Counted from the first letter of the stretch, positions 28,855 to 38,993 are shown. The stretch: DNA of 64,000 bases from Candidimonas sp. (GCA_004297945.1 SCRC01000060.1:37655-101654); one strand, 5' to 3'. Numbers and translations are program-made. The notes: a model not told the origin generated them from the sequence alone.

Positions 28855-28994
28855 ATGGCAGCCACAAGGGCTGCCGCTACATGTTTCACCGGCACGTTTA
28901 TGTAGCGGCGCCCCTGTGGCTGCCACGTGGCATGTAGCGGCAGCCCTTGTGGCTGCCACGTGGTATGTAGCGGCAGCCCTTGTGGCTGCCACGT
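28855..28994. repeat. REP/BIME-like repeat cluster (four units, GGCAGCC/GGCTGCC type)
   Basis: ATGGCAGCCACAAGGGCTGCCGCTACA then three reverse-oriented TGTAGCGGC(A/G)(G/C)CC..TGTGGCTGCCACGTGG units in tandem. Confidence 0.9.
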
Positions 28995-29034
28995 GGCGCA
29001 ACGCTACCGCAGCAAAGACAGACCAACCCCCACG

Positions 29035-30339
29035 CTATGGCACCAAAGACAGGCCAACACGGATTTGCGAGTCGTATTTTTGGTTATAGCCCAGCAGCGT
29101 TTCGCCATAGCCGTTGAAATACTGCACATGCAGATAACCGTTCATGTTCAGGAAAGTGCGTCGCAGCGGCCACGCCGCTTCGATCTGGGTCGCATGGCCC
29201 TGGCTGCCTTGCCGATATAGCCCTGTAAGAACCAACCCGTTGTCTTGCGCCCAGCGCAGCTTCCAGTCCACATGCCCGGTGTAGCCTGCATAGTCCGGGT
29301 TTTGGCTGGTTCCAAAATAGGCCTTTATGCGTGGCGCAAAAGTAAGGGTGCTCCCGCCGTCAAGGCGGTAATTGAATTGCGGCTCGACAAAGCCATCGTT
29401 CAGCGAGCGCGAGTCCGTACCGCCTTTGCCATTGGACTTATGTTCAATGCCGGTGCTCAGGCCTAGAAGCCATTTTTTGTCCTCATTTTGCCAGAGAGCA
29501 TCTGCGTGCCAGAAGAGGCTGGGGTTGTACGTGGTATCAACGAAAGGGCTGGAATTGCCGGCCAGATCCCACAGGGACGTTTGCGTATAGCCCAAGTACA
29601 TGTGGTCTATGAATGCCGGGTTTTCCGGATCGGCGGGGGTAAACAGACGGTATTTGAAGCTGAGTTGAAAACGCGCGTTGGCGCCGCCTTTGGTGCCTAC
29701 GTCGAAATAAATAGGCTCGTACGGAGAGAGGGAGTTTCTGAAGGTATCGAACGCGGAGGGTGGGGCGCTCGTGGTTTGCTGTGCGACCGCAGGGCCTGAT
29801 CTTACCGACGCGCCGGTGGCCGCAACGACATTGTCGGGCAAGGCCGGGTCGCGCTGTTGACCGGTGCGAGCCGCACCGGCATCGACGACGGGGACATTGG
29901 CCGGTGTTCCCGCTACCGGGCTTTTCTCCAGAGGGCTCGTATCGAGCGCCAGCAGGGCGGGCTGGCCTTCGATATTGACCGCCTGCAAGCCCTCGACGCC
30001 CTTGGGTACCACAGCACGCCAGGCAGACTGAACAAAGTTGTTGACAGGCACATGGGCCTGGCTGGGCGCTGTGTCCAGATACGCCAGGCTGCGTATGGCC
30101 TGCCCGGTTTCGCTACGCCACTGCAATACCAGATTTTTAGGCGGTACCCAGTTCAGTTCGTTTTGCGTGTCGTTGAACAATATGGCGCGAACAACTATGG
30201 TCTCGCCAGCGCTGGCATGTGTTTGATCAAGCCGATAGACGACGCCTGCTTTCGCCGCAGGCAGGCAATACAGCGATCCGGCCAGGATGATGGCCACGGC
30301 ATAGAGTTCAAGCGTTAACGATCGGGTAGCAGAGGTCAT
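29035..30339 (-). CDS. pldA: outer membrane phospholipase A
   Basis: C-terminal beta-barrel with LSPYEPIYFDVGTKGGANARFQLSFKYRLF and GIEHKSNGKGGTDSRSLN active-site-like motif (HxSNG). Confidence 0.88.
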   Translation of the reverse strand: MTSATRSLTLELYAVAIILAGSLYCLPAAKAGVVYRLDQTHASAGETIVVRAILFNDTQNELNWVPPKNLVLQWRSETGQAIRSLAYLDTAPSQAHVPVNNFVQSAWRAVVPKGVEGLQAVNIEGQPALLALDTSPLEKSPVAGTPANVPVVDAGAARTGQQRDPALPDNVVAATGASVRSGPAVAQQTTSAPPSAFDTFRNSLSPYEPIYFDVGTKGGANARFQLSFKYRLFTPADPENPAFIDHMYLGYTQTSLWDLAGNSSPFVDTTYNPSLFWHADALWQNEDKKWLLGLSTGIEHKSNGKGGTDSRSLNDGFVEPQFNYRLDGGSTLTFAPRIKAYFGTSQNPDYAGYTGHVDWKLRWAQDNGLVLTGLYRQGSQGHATQIEAAWPLRRTFLNMNGYLHVQYFNGYGETLLGYNQKYDSQIRVGLSLVP

Positions 30340-30473
30340 GAGGCGTTAGCACCGATAGAGCAGAATTGCCTCGAACTTTAGCATTGTCGCCGCACAATTC
30401 TGCTACCTGATGTAATCCTGTCTCGTACTTTTCCGGATTTTCCGACAGCAGGGTAAAATGCCTTCCTTTCGAT

Positions 30474-30550
30474 GCGGCAGTAGCTCAGCTGGATAGAGCA
30501 CGGGCCTTCTAAGCCCGGGGTCGGGGGTTCGAGACCCTCCTGCCGCACCA
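30474..30550 (+). tRNA. tRNA-Arg (anticodon TCT), CCA encoded
   Basis: GCGGCAGTAGCTCAGCTGGATAGAGCACGGGCCTTCTAAGCCCGGGGTCGGGGGTTCGAGACCCTCCTGCCGCACCA. Confidence 0.97.
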
Positions 30551-30557
30551 TATGTCT

Positions 30558-31376
30558 TCACAACCATTCCCGCGAAATTGCACCTCTTGCCTGGCTAATG
30601 CCGGCGCGGATCGCTGTTTCGACCGCGGCGCGCCCACGAGTGGATTTTTGCGCCAGGTCATTGAAGCTGACAAATTCTTTGGGGCGTTCAGTCGTTTCGG
30701 TTCGGGTAAACGAAGGAAAGATCGCGGCGCCGGCGATGGTCTGAGCTGCCTTGACGGCGTGATAATGGCCCTCGTGAAGCTTGGCATTGAGCCTGGCGTG
30801 GCGTTCCATATGGCGGTCGTCGTTGCCGCATATCAATATGGGTTTATCGGGAAAGCGCCCGCGCAAGGCTTGTGCGACGGGAACGAGGTTGTTGCTGTCA
30901 AAGGCGACAACAGTGGGATGAGACACGGTTTCCGCTATGGTGGCGGCGGTGGCGTAGCCTTCGGTAAGAATAATGACCGCAGCCTCGGTTAATACGCCAA
31001 CGCCCTGACCGGGCGCCGCGTCCAGGACATGGAAGCACCCGGCTTTCAGCTTATCTGCCTGGTAGCACTTGTTGCCGTCGGTATAGATTTTTTGGGCAGC
31101 CCATACTTTGCCGTGTATGTCTTGCGCAGGAATGACGAGATTGCCATAGCAGTTTTTTTTCAAACCTTCGTGAGCGCTGATTCCTTTTCGGCGCAGATAG
31201 GCATGGGCATCTGTGGCGCGTGCAAAGGTAGGCAGTTTGGCCGCCAGCACGGCGGCTGTGTTCTCGTGTGTGGCGCCTGCTTCACGCGTGGCCTGTTTTT
31301 TAAGGGGCTGGCTTGCCCCGATGATCCCGGCCCAATCCATTTCCAGGACCGACGTCTCTGCTTTTGCCAATGTCAT
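30558..31376 (-). CDS. toprim-domain primase-like protein (TraC/plasmid-phage primase type), likely mobile-element remnant
   Basis: YLRRKGISAHEGLKKNCYGNLVIPAQDIHGKVWAAQKIYTDGNKCYQADKLKAGCFHVLD...ILTEGYATAATIAETVSHPTVVAFDSNNLVPVAQALRGRFPDKPILICGNDDRH resembles the toprim part of plasmid primases; stop is 7 bp from tRNA-Arg. Confidence 0.72.
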   Translation of the reverse strand: MTLAKAETSVLEMDWAGIIGASQPLKKQATREAGATHENTAAVLAAKLPTFARATDAHAYLRRKGISAHEGLKKNCYGNLVIPAQDIHGKVWAAQKIYTDGNKCYQADKLKAGCFHVLDAAPGQGVGVLTEAAVIILTEGYATAATIAETVSHPTVVAFDSNNLVPVAQALRGRFPDKPILICGNDDRHMERHARLNAKLHEGHYHAVKAAQTIAGAAIFPSFTRTETTERPKEFVSFNDLAQKSTRGRAAVETAIRAGISQARGAISREWL

Positions 31377-31649
31377 GCTGTCTCCATGGTATTGTGAATG
31401 CCCACTGTCGAGAGTGGTTGGTTCCATCTAGTTACGCAAGAACCGTGCCAGGAGCATGAAAAACACGCCATAGGCATCAAAGACAGGTGCCATGCGGCAT
31501 TCGAACTCATCTCTTCAGGATCTAATAAGGCTTGAAGTGTGTAGATTGACAGAATTAAGTGTTTCTCCTGTGTGATTTTCCGCCAGCTTCTGGTGTATAT
31601 TCATCCGCCGCTGACACGCAGGCTTGCACAAATATGACTGGACGATGAC

Positions 31650-33458
31650 ATGCGATTTCTTTTTGCCCGACGACGCTTGGGCATTTATGTGCTGTTTGCT
31701 GCTTGCGTCGGGATAGGCTATATCGCTGATGCCATTGTTTATACCCAGGAGAGCAGGGCCACATTTGCGCAGGCACATCAGCGCGCCGTGTTTTATTCCC
31801 TTAGCCTGGAATCGACCCTGCTGCGCTACGAATCGCTGCCCAAACTGATTTCGTTTGAAAAGAAAGTGAGCGGCTTGCTGGATAATCCAGGCGATGCAGC
31901 GGCTCAGCGAGCCGCCAATCAATACCTGCACGCTGTTCAAGTTGCAACCGGTTCGCGGGTCGCTTATCTCATCGATGCCGATGGCTTGACTCTGGCATCG
32001 AGCAACTGGGAGGCACCCGATACTTTTGTTGGCAAGAACTATGCCTTCCGCCCTTATTTTCGCGATGCACTGAAATTTGGCCTGGGGCGCTTTTATGGCA
32101 TTGGCACCACCAGTCATGAGCCTGGCTATTTTCTGGCGACTTCCATGCGTACGCAGGAGGGTGTGCGTGGCGTTGTCGTTGTCAAGATCAATCTCAATGA
32201 GTTTGAATCAGCGCTTTCGCAAAGCAGCGATACGGTCATGCTGCTTGATTCGGGCGGGATTATTTTCTTGTCCTCGGTGCCTGCTTGGCGATATCACGCC
32301 TTGCTTGCATTGAGTGCAAAGGAACGCGCCTCGATGAACCGGGATCGTCAGTATGGCAAGCAGCCGCTCAGTCCTTTGGACAATTCTGTTGGCGCTGCTC
32401 CGGGCAATACCTTGCCCCAAACTCTTGATGTAGCGCTTCCAGGCAAACCCAGGCGAATATTGCTGACCGAGTACGTACCAGTGGGGCCGCTTGGATGGAA
32501 GCTGGCCATCCTTGTCGATCCGCAGCGGGACCGCCAATTATCTTGGGTGGTGGGCATAGGCGTAGGGTTTGTTGCCGCTTTCCTGGCGGCGCTGTTTATG
32601 GTGCGTAACCAACAGCGCAAGCGCTACGAAGAGCGGCGCCGCGCAAAAAATGAACTGGATCGGGCGCATGCGGAGTTGGAAACGCGGATCGCCCTGCGTA
32701 CGACCGATCTTACCGAAAAAATTGGGGCACTGGATCGAGCGCAGCGTATCTTGCGGGAAACGCGTGACAGCGCGGTACAGGCTGGCAAACTGGCCGTACT
32801 GGGGCAAATGGCGGCCGGCATTACGCATGAGCTCAGCCAGCCCTTGGCTGCCCTGACCACACTTTCCGACAATACCGTGCATCTGGTCAAGCTCGGAGAA
32901 CTCGAGGAAGTCAGCAAGAATGTCTTCCTGATCAGCAAGCTTGCCGCCCGCATGGGCCACATCGTGTCCAGCATCAAGGCTTTTTCCCGCAAGGACGATG
33001 TCGGACGTGAGCCGGTCAACGTCAGCAATGCCATTCACCAGGCGCTGATGCTGGTTGAGCCTCGCCGCAAACAAGTCGCGGCCAAAGTTCAGTTGCTGCG
33101 TATCAGTTCGGAAGCGCGTGCCTGGGGCAACCCCATACGGCTTGAGCAAGTTCTGGTCAATCTATTGCGCAATGGCCTGGATGCTGCCGCCGATCAGCCA
33201 GGCAGCGTGCTGTCGGTAGCTGTTCAGGTGCAACAGAACCGTGTGCACATCATCGTACGCGATCAAGGCCCGGGCATTTCGGACGAAGTGCGCCAACATC
33301 TTTTTGAGCCATTTTTCACCACCAAGCCCACGGGCCAGGGCATCGGGCTGGGCTTGGCCATTTCTATGGCAATTATCGAAGAAATGGGCGGCCAGCTACA
33401 GATATACAATGCGCCTGGTCGTGGCGCAGAGGCCACCATCATCCTGGAACACGCATGA
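31650..33458 (+). CDS. sensor histidine kinase, DctB-like
   Basis: Periplasmic sensor region, then H-box MAAGITHELSQPLAALTTLSDNTV, N/G boxes NLLRNGLDAA and DQGPGIS...TGQGIGLGLAIS. Confidence 0.88.
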   Translation: MRFLFARRRLGIYVLFAACVGIGYIADAIVYTQESRATFAQAHQRAVFYSLSLESTLLRYESLPKLISFEKKVSGLLDNPGDAAAQRAANQYLHAVQVATGSRVAYLIDADGLTLASSNWEAPDTFVGKNYAFRPYFRDALKFGLGRFYGIGTTSHEPGYFLATSMRTQEGVRGVVVVKINLNEFESALSQSSDTVMLLDSGGIIFLSSVPAWRYHALLALSAKERASMNRDRQYGKQPLSPLDNSVGAAPGNTLPQTLDVALPGKPRRILLTEYVPVGPLGWKLAILVDPQRDRQLSWVVGIGVGFVAAFLAALFMVRNQQRKRYEERRRAKNELDRAHAELETRIALRTTDLTEKIGALDRAQRILRETRDSAVQAGKLAVLGQMAAGITHELSQPLAALTTLSDNTVHLVKLGELEEVSKNVFLISKLAARMGHIVSSIKAFSRKDDVGREPVNVSNAIHQALMLVEPRRKQVAAKVQLLRISSEARAWGNPIRLEQVLVNLLRNGLDAAADQPGSVLSVAVQVQQNRVHIIVRDQGPGISDEVRQHLFEPFFTTKPTGQGIGLGLAISMAIIEEMGGQLQIYNAPGRGAEATIILEHA

Positions 33459-34804
33459 ACACGGAAAATCCCATTTCCATCGCCGAGGGCGGCCTCGTGT
33501 ACTTGATCGAGGACGATGAAATCGTCATGCATGCCTGCGGGCAGGCGTTGCGTCTGGCGGGTATCCCGGTGCGCGGCTTCGGCGCTGCGGAAACCGCGCT
33601 GGCCAGCATTGCCCAGGAGCGGCCGGCGGCCGTGATCTGCGATGTGCAGCTTCCCGGCATGGACGGAATGTCGCTGCTGGTCGATTTGCTGCGCCTGGAC
33701 CCTAATTTGCCGGTGATCCTGATTACCGGACATGGCGATATTTCCCTGGCAGTGAAAGCCATGCGGGCCGGAGCCTACGATTTCATCGAGAAACCATTTC
33801 ATTCGGGGCGGCTTGTCGATGTGGCCCGCCGGGCCATGGAACGTCGCGCGCTGGCTACCGAAAATCAGCGCCTGAAAGATCAATTGCAGGAGTTGCAAAT
33901 AACTCCCCTGATTGGCCAGTCGCCCGCCATTCAGCATGTTCGCAAGCTGATCGCTGCGCTGGGGCCGACATCGGCCGATTTGCTGGTTTGCGGCGAGACA
34001 GGGTCAGGCAAAGAGGTGGTGGCAAAAGCCATCCACACCGCCAGCGGCAGGCGCGGCGCCTTTGTTGCGCTCAATTGTGCGGCAGTGCCTGAAAGTATTT
34101 TCGAGAGCGAAATATTTGGCCATGAGGCAGGTGCCTTTACGGGAGCCAGTCGTCGTCGCATCGGGAAAATCGAACATGCCCAGAACGGCACGTTGTTTCT
34201 GGATGAAATCGAGTCCATGCCGCTCAATCTGCAGGCGAAATTGCTGCGTGTGTTGCAGGAACGCTATGTTGAACGGCTAGGCAGCAATACGCCGATATCG
34301 GTCGATTGCCGGGTCATCGCCGCAACCAAGACCGACCTGAAACGGGCCTGCGATCAAGGCGAATTCCGGGCCGATCTGTATTACCGCCTGAATGTCGTAT
34401 CCATCGAGTTGCCGCCCTTGCGTAAACGGATCGATGACATCCCATTGCTCATGGCGTATTTCATTGCCGCGGCGGCCCGTCGCTATCAATGCGAGCCGCC
34501 GCAATGGTCCAGCGATGATCTGCTGCGCTGGCAACAGCATGACTGGCCGGGCAATGTGCGCGAATTAAGGAACACCGCAGAGCGATTCTGCCTGGGGGTC
34601 GAAGACGGGCTGGCGCAGCCCCCAGATAACGCCGACTCGTTGGCGTATCGCATGGAGCAAACGGAGCATGAGTTGATACAGGAGGCGCTGCGCAGTTGCG
34701 CAGGCAACGTGGTGCACGCGGCAAAGGTATTGAAGATTTCACGCAAGACCCTGTACGACAAACTGAACCGTCTGGCAATCGATCCCAGCGGATTTCGGCA
34801 GTAA
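33455..34804 (+). CDS. sigma-54-dependent response regulator, DctD-like
   Basis: Receiver ICDVQLPGMDGMSLL; AAA+ GETGSGKEVVAKAIH; GAFTGA; C-terminal Fis-type HTH; overlaps kinase stop. Confidence 0.93.
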   Translation: MNTENPISIAEGGLVYLIEDDEIVMHACGQALRLAGIPVRGFGAAETALASIAQERPAAVICDVQLPGMDGMSLLVDLLRLDPNLPVILITGHGDISLAVKAMRAGAYDFIEKPFHSGRLVDVARRAMERRALATENQRLKDQLQELQITPLIGQSPAIQHVRKLIAALGPTSADLLVCGETGSGKEVVAKAIHTASGRRGAFVALNCAAVPESIFESEIFGHEAGAFTGASRRRIGKIEHAQNGTLFLDEIESMPLNLQAKLLRVLQERYVERLGSNTPISVDCRVIAATKTDLKRACDQGEFRADLYYRLNVVSIELPPLRKRIDDIPLLMAYFIAAAARRYQCEPPQWSSDDLLRWQQHDWPGNVRELRNTAERFCLGVEDGLAQPPDNADSLAYRMEQTEHELIQEALRSCAGNVVHAAKVLKISRKTLYDKLNRLAIDPSGFRQ

Positions 34805-34817
34805 TCTTGCCTTTCGA

Positions 34818-35819
34818 TCAGTTTGCGTCCATGGCAATGACGATCTTCCCGACGATCTTGCCCGATTCAAGCGCTTCATGGGCGTCGACAATTCGATCAA
34901 GCGCAAACCGGGCTGCGATATTGTGTTTTAGCTCTTGCTTGGCCAGAGCGTCGGTGACAGCGGCAATGGCCTTGGCATGCGCTTCGCGGCTCATTGCGTA
35001 AACCAGAACGTACCTGACCGTGGCGTTGAGCCTTACCAATTGCCAGAAAGGCACGGCGGGAACCGGAGTCTGGTCTGACGCGTAGGACGCGATAACACCG
35101 TTTGTTTTCAGGACTTTCAGGCTCGTGTCCAGGTTCGCCCCGAACGCAACATCGATGATGCGATCTATACCGCGACCGTCCTCGACCCCGGTAATTCCGG
35201 CTATGCCGGCAACCATATCGTCTTTAAGGCGATAGAGGATGTGATGTGCGCCGGCGTTTTGCGCGATCCGTGCCTGTTCTTGCGTTCGGACCGTTGCTAT
35301 GACGGTTGCGCCCTCTCGTCTGGCGAACTGGATGGCGTAAAAGCCGACAGCCCCGGCGCCGCCTGTGACCAGGACAAATTTGCCGTCGAGCGGGCCATCG
35401 GCCGTTACGCAATAATGAGCCGTCAGGGCCGGGACGCCCAGACCGGCTCCTTCTTCGAAGCTTGTCGCGGCCGGAAGTGAAACGGCGTTAATGGCTGGAA
35501 CGGCTGTGTATTGGGCGGCACAGCCAAAAGGGCGGCCCAGTTGCGCTTCGTATATCCAGACACGTTCACCGATACGGTCGGCGTTCACGCCTTCGCCAAC
35601 GGCTTCGATGATGCCGGCGCCGTCTTGATGAGGAATGACCCGGGGAAATGTATTGGGGCGGGCTCCGGCGCCGCCGCGCGACTTGGTATCGGAAGGGTTT
35701 ATCCCGCTGGCATGAATCCGCACCAGCACTTCGCCGGCTTGGGCTGTGGGTTTGGGCAAGTCTCCGACTTGCAGTACATCGCGTGCGGGTCCTCTATCGT
35801 CATACCAGGCTGCTTTCAT
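34818..35819 (-). CDS. NADPH:quinone reductase / zinc-type alcohol dehydrogenase-like protein
   Basis: MKAAWYDDRGPARDVLQVGDLPKP; VLVTGGAGAVGFYAIQFARREGATVIATV. Confidence 0.9.
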   Translation of the reverse strand: MKAAWYDDRGPARDVLQVGDLPKPTAQAGEVLVRIHASGINPSDTKSRGGAGARPNTFPRVIPHQDGAGIIEAVGEGVNADRIGERVWIYEAQLGRPFGCAAQYTAVPAINAVSLPAATSFEEGAGLGVPALTAHYCVTADGPLDGKFVLVTGGAGAVGFYAIQFARREGATVIATVRTQEQARIAQNAGAHHILYRLKDDMVAGIAGITGVEDGRGIDRIIDVAFGANLDTSLKVLKTNGVIASYASDQTPVPAVPFWQLVRLNATVRYVLVYAMSREAHAKAIAAVTDALAKQELKHNIAARFALDRIVDAHEALESGKIVGKIVIAMDAN

Positions 35820-35868
35820 CAGGTGCTCCGTGAGTAGGTAGGAGGGGGTCAAGTGTACCGGCTCTATG

Positions 35869-37086
35869 TCAGGCTTGCTTTAACGCCACCAGCGCCTGCT
35901 CCAGATCGGCCTTCAGGTCGGCGATGTGCTCCACGCCCACCGACATGCGCACAAAATTGGCTTCGATGCCGGCCGATTCCATTTGCGCTTCGGTCATGGT
36001 GCCGGCCCACATGGCGGCGGTGTGCACGATCAGGGTTTCCACTCCGCCCAGGCTGACGGCGTGGGTGGCAAGTCGCAACGAGGCGACGAACTGGCTGGTC
36101 AGGTCGAACCCGCCTTTGATTGAAAAGGCAATGATGGCGCCGAAGCCTTTCATCTGACGCTGCGCCAGTTCGTATTGCGGATGGCTCTTTAGCCCTGGAT
36201 AAAACACGCGCTCGACTTGCGGCTGGGTTTCCAGCCACGCGGCCAGTTCCAGCGCGTTGGCATTGATGCGTTCCAGGCGCAGCGACAAGGTACGCAGCCC
36301 CCGTAGCAGTAGCCAGGCGTCCATGGGCGAGAGCACCGAGCCGATGGTGACGTGCATCTGCCAGATTTGTTCGGCCAGTTGGGTCGAGCAGCAAACCGCG
36401 CCGGCGGTAATGTCGTGGTGCCCGCCGAAATATTTGGTGGCGCTGTGCACCACAATGTCGATGCCCAACGCATGGGGTTTTTGATTCAGCGGCGAGGCGA
36501 AGGTGTTGTCCGCGATGGTGAGTATCCCACGGGGTCGGGCCAGCTCGGCCACTGCCGCCAGGTCGGTTAGCGACAGGGTGGGGTTGACCGGCGTTTCCAC
36601 CATAATGAGACGGGTTTCAGGCCGAACGGCGGCGGCGATGGCGGCCAGGTCGGTCTGGTCGACGAGGGTGACGTCAACGCCGAATCGCGGCAGTACTTCT
36701 TCAAACAGCTTGGAGGTGCTCATGTAGTGGCGTTTCTGCGCGATGACATGATCCCCCTTGGTGACCAGGCTTAGCACGGTTGTACTGATTGCCCCCATGC
36801 CCGAGGCCATCAGCAAGGCCGTCTCGGTGCCTTCGAGCGCGGCAAGAATCGCTTCGACTCGCTTGTGCACGGGATTTCCGTAACGGGTGTACAAGCCTGC
36901 CGGGCGAGACATATTGGCCATCGCCGCGAACTCGGCGGGCGAATTCGCCTTGAACGTGGCGCTGTAATGAATGGGCGCCACGACCGAGGGGTCGGTCGCG
37001 AGCGCCGCATCGCCGTGCAATACCATCGTTTCATCATGCCAATCGGCTTGTATGTCGTGGATTGTGGCGGGTGTAACGGCCTTCAT
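35869..37086 (-). CDS. Cys/Met-metabolism PLP-dependent enzyme (cystathionine gamma-synthase-like)
   Basis: YTRYGNPVHKRVEAILAALEGTETALLMASGMGAIST; VHSATKYFGGHHDITAG PLP-Lys region. Confidence 0.92.
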   Translation of the reverse strand: MKAVTPATIHDIQADWHDETMVLHGDAALATDPSVVAPIHYSATFKANSPAEFAAMANMSRPAGLYTRYGNPVHKRVEAILAALEGTETALLMASGMGAISTTVLSLVTKGDHVIAQKRHYMSTSKLFEEVLPRFGVDVTLVDQTDLAAIAAAVRPETRLIMVETPVNPTLSLTDLAAVAELARPRGILTIADNTFASPLNQKPHALGIDIVVHSATKYFGGHHDITAGAVCCSTQLAEQIWQMHVTIGSVLSPMDAWLLLRGLRTLSLRLERINANALELAAWLETQPQVERVFYPGLKSHPQYELAQRQMKGFGAIIAFSIKGGFDLTSQFVASLRLATHAVSLGGVETLIVHTAAMWAGTMTEAQMESAGIEANFVRMSVGVEHIADLKADLEQALVALKQA

Positions 37087-37146
37087 TTTGTGCTCCTGAA
37101 ACGGTGAGAATTGCGCGTGGTCGACCATAATGGACACGCGCGTTTT

Positions 37147-37173
37147 TGTGGCGGCACTCCTTGTGGGTGCCAT
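37147..37173. repeat. REP/BIME-like repeat, single unit
   Basis: TGTGGCGGCACTCCTTGTGGGTGCCAT. Confidence 0.85.
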
Positions 37174-37217
37174 TCACCCAATCTGATCACACGCGGCGTT
37201 GACATCGGCGCCGAAAT

Positions 37218-38672
37218 TTACAAATAAGGGCTGGCCAGCCAGATGATTTTATTACGCAGCCGTTTGCGGAACGGGATGGCGGCCAGGTTTTTCAACGTGA
37301 CGGGATCCGCGTGTTCGATTTCGCTATCGATCAGGCGTTCAATGTCTTGCGCGATATCTCGGCTGTATATTTCGATGTCGAGTTCGAAGTTCAGACGCAG
37401 GCTGCGCGGGTCGATATTGGATGAGCCGACATACGACCACGCCGCATCGATGGTGATGAGTTTCGAATGATTGAAGTTGCCGCTCGCGCGCCAGACGCGG
37501 CAGCCATTGCGTATGACCTGATCCAGTTGCGCCGTCATGGCGTAGTTGACCAGCCGCAGGTTATTGCTGCCAGGAATCACGATATCGACCTGGATGCCGC
37601 GCCGTGCAGCTGTGTTGATGGCGCCTATCAGTATCTGGTCGGGCAGGAAATACGGCGACTGGATGCGTATATGTTGTTGCGCCACGGCGAAGGCACCCAG
37701 CAACATATTGTGAGTACTGGCAATGAACTTATCAGGGCCCGAACGCACGCAACGCGCCGGCACCTCGGGCAACGGCACATGCCAGTCGTCGCTGCACCAG
37801 ACCGAATAGGGCAGCGTCTCTTTGGTGGTGAACTCCCAGTCGTGCGCAAAGGCCGACATGAGCTGCAAAACGATAGGGCCTTCAACCTGGAAGTGAGTGT
37901 CGCCAGCCACTTTCTGCTTGGCGATGGCCGAAACGAAGCCTTCACGTATGTTCATACCCCCAGTGAAGCCGTGGCGCCCATCGATGATCAGGATTTTGCG
38001 GTGGCTGCGCAGGTTGGCGTAGGGCATTTTCATGCCCAGCGGATTGGTCATGAACAGGGCTGCCGTAATGCCGTACTTGCGCAGCAAGCCAATAATGGGC
38101 GGGCGTGAATACTTGGATCCGATCGCATCGATCAACACCCGGATTTCCACGCCGCGCTTTTGCGCGTCGGCCAGCGCTTGCGCGAACTCGCGGCCGACCT
38201 GGTCGTCGTCGAAGATATAGGTTTGCAGCGCAATGGTTTTTTTGGCGTTATGAATGGCAGTGATCATGGCTGGATACGCCTGGTCGCCGCCCAGCAGTAT
38301 CTTCACGTGATTATTGCTGCGCAAGGGAAAGCCGGTAACCCGGTCGCCCAGCGTGCGCAGCGATACAAATTGAGGCGCCGAGTCGGCCGCCACATCGGCC
38401 ACCGTTACCGCGTCCTTGTTGGAGTAGTCTTTGATGGACCCGTCGCGCTGCTGCGAAATTCGCTCCCGACGCACCCGATTGATTCCCGCCACCAGGTAAA
38501 ACAGCGGACCGAAAATCGGCGACATCAGAATGACGCCTACCCATCCTATGGCCGCTCGCACGTCATTCTTGGTCATGGCTGCGTGCGTGGCGGCAGCGGC
38601 GCCTGAAATCAGGCTGACAAGAAAAAAGATATGAGGCCAGTACGCGAGGAGCAGGGCATGCAATGAATACAT
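37218..38672 (-). CDS. cardiolipin synthase / phospholipase D family protein
   Basis: Two HKD motifs (RSHRKILIIDG; NHSKLITIDAAWSYVGSSNID); N-terminal TM segments. Confidence 0.92.
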   Translation of the reverse strand: MYSLHALLLAYWPHIFFLVSLISGAAAATHAAMTKNDVRAAIGWVGVILMSPIFGPLFYLVAGINRVRRERISQQRDGSIKDYSNKDAVTVADVAADSAPQFVSLRTLGDRVTGFPLRSNNHVKILLGGDQAYPAMITAIHNAKKTIALQTYIFDDDQVGREFAQALADAQKRGVEIRVLIDAIGSKYSRPPIIGLLRKYGITAALFMTNPLGMKMPYANLRSHRKILIIDGRHGFTGGMNIREGFVSAIAKQKVAGDTHFQVEGPIVLQLMSAFAHDWEFTTKETLPYSVWCSDDWHVPLPEVPARCVRSGPDKFIASTHNMLLGAFAVAQQHIRIQSPYFLPDQILIGAINTAARRGIQVDIVIPGSNNLRLVNYAMTAQLDQVIRNGCRVWRASGNFNHSKLITIDAAWSYVGSSNIDPRSLRLNFELDIEIYSRDIAQDIERLIDSEIEHADPVTLKNLAAIPFRKRLRNKIIWLASPYL

Positions 38673-38820
38673 AGATGTCGAAGTCCGTGAGGCGTGTCGA
38701 TTGCTAAAGCTGTTTCTGGGGAGCGGATTGTGGTGACGATTTCCGGAAAATTATTGTTCGCTTGCGCATTGTCACCCATGTGGGCATCGCAAGTATATAG
38801 AATAGAACAGATGGGATTTG

Positions 38821-38993
38821 ATGGCACCCACAAGGGGTGCCGCTACATGGTTCACGGTACCGCTACGTGTTTCACGCTCCCGCTACGTGTTTCACGGTAT
38901 CGCTACGTGTTTCACGGTATCGCTACGTGTTTCATGGTGCCGCTACACGTTTCACGGATACGGTTGTGTAGCGGCACCCCTTGTGGGTGCCAC
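38821..38993. repeat. REP-like pair enclosing a 6 x 20-bp tandem array
   Basis: Outer units ATGGCACCCACAAGGGGTGCCGCTACA and TGTAGCGGCACCCCTTGTGGGTGCCA; inner 38837-38956 is six 20-bp units of the NNNNCGCTACGTGTTTCACG type. Confidence 0.92.

Noticed and set aside
31650-34804. Firm assignment of DctB/DctD to C4-dicarboxylate sensing
   Set aside because: No DctPQM/DctA transporter is adjacent; kept as DctB/DctD-like only.
38837-38956. CRISPR-like array
   Set aside because: 20-bp head-to-tail units without unique spacers; minisatellite.
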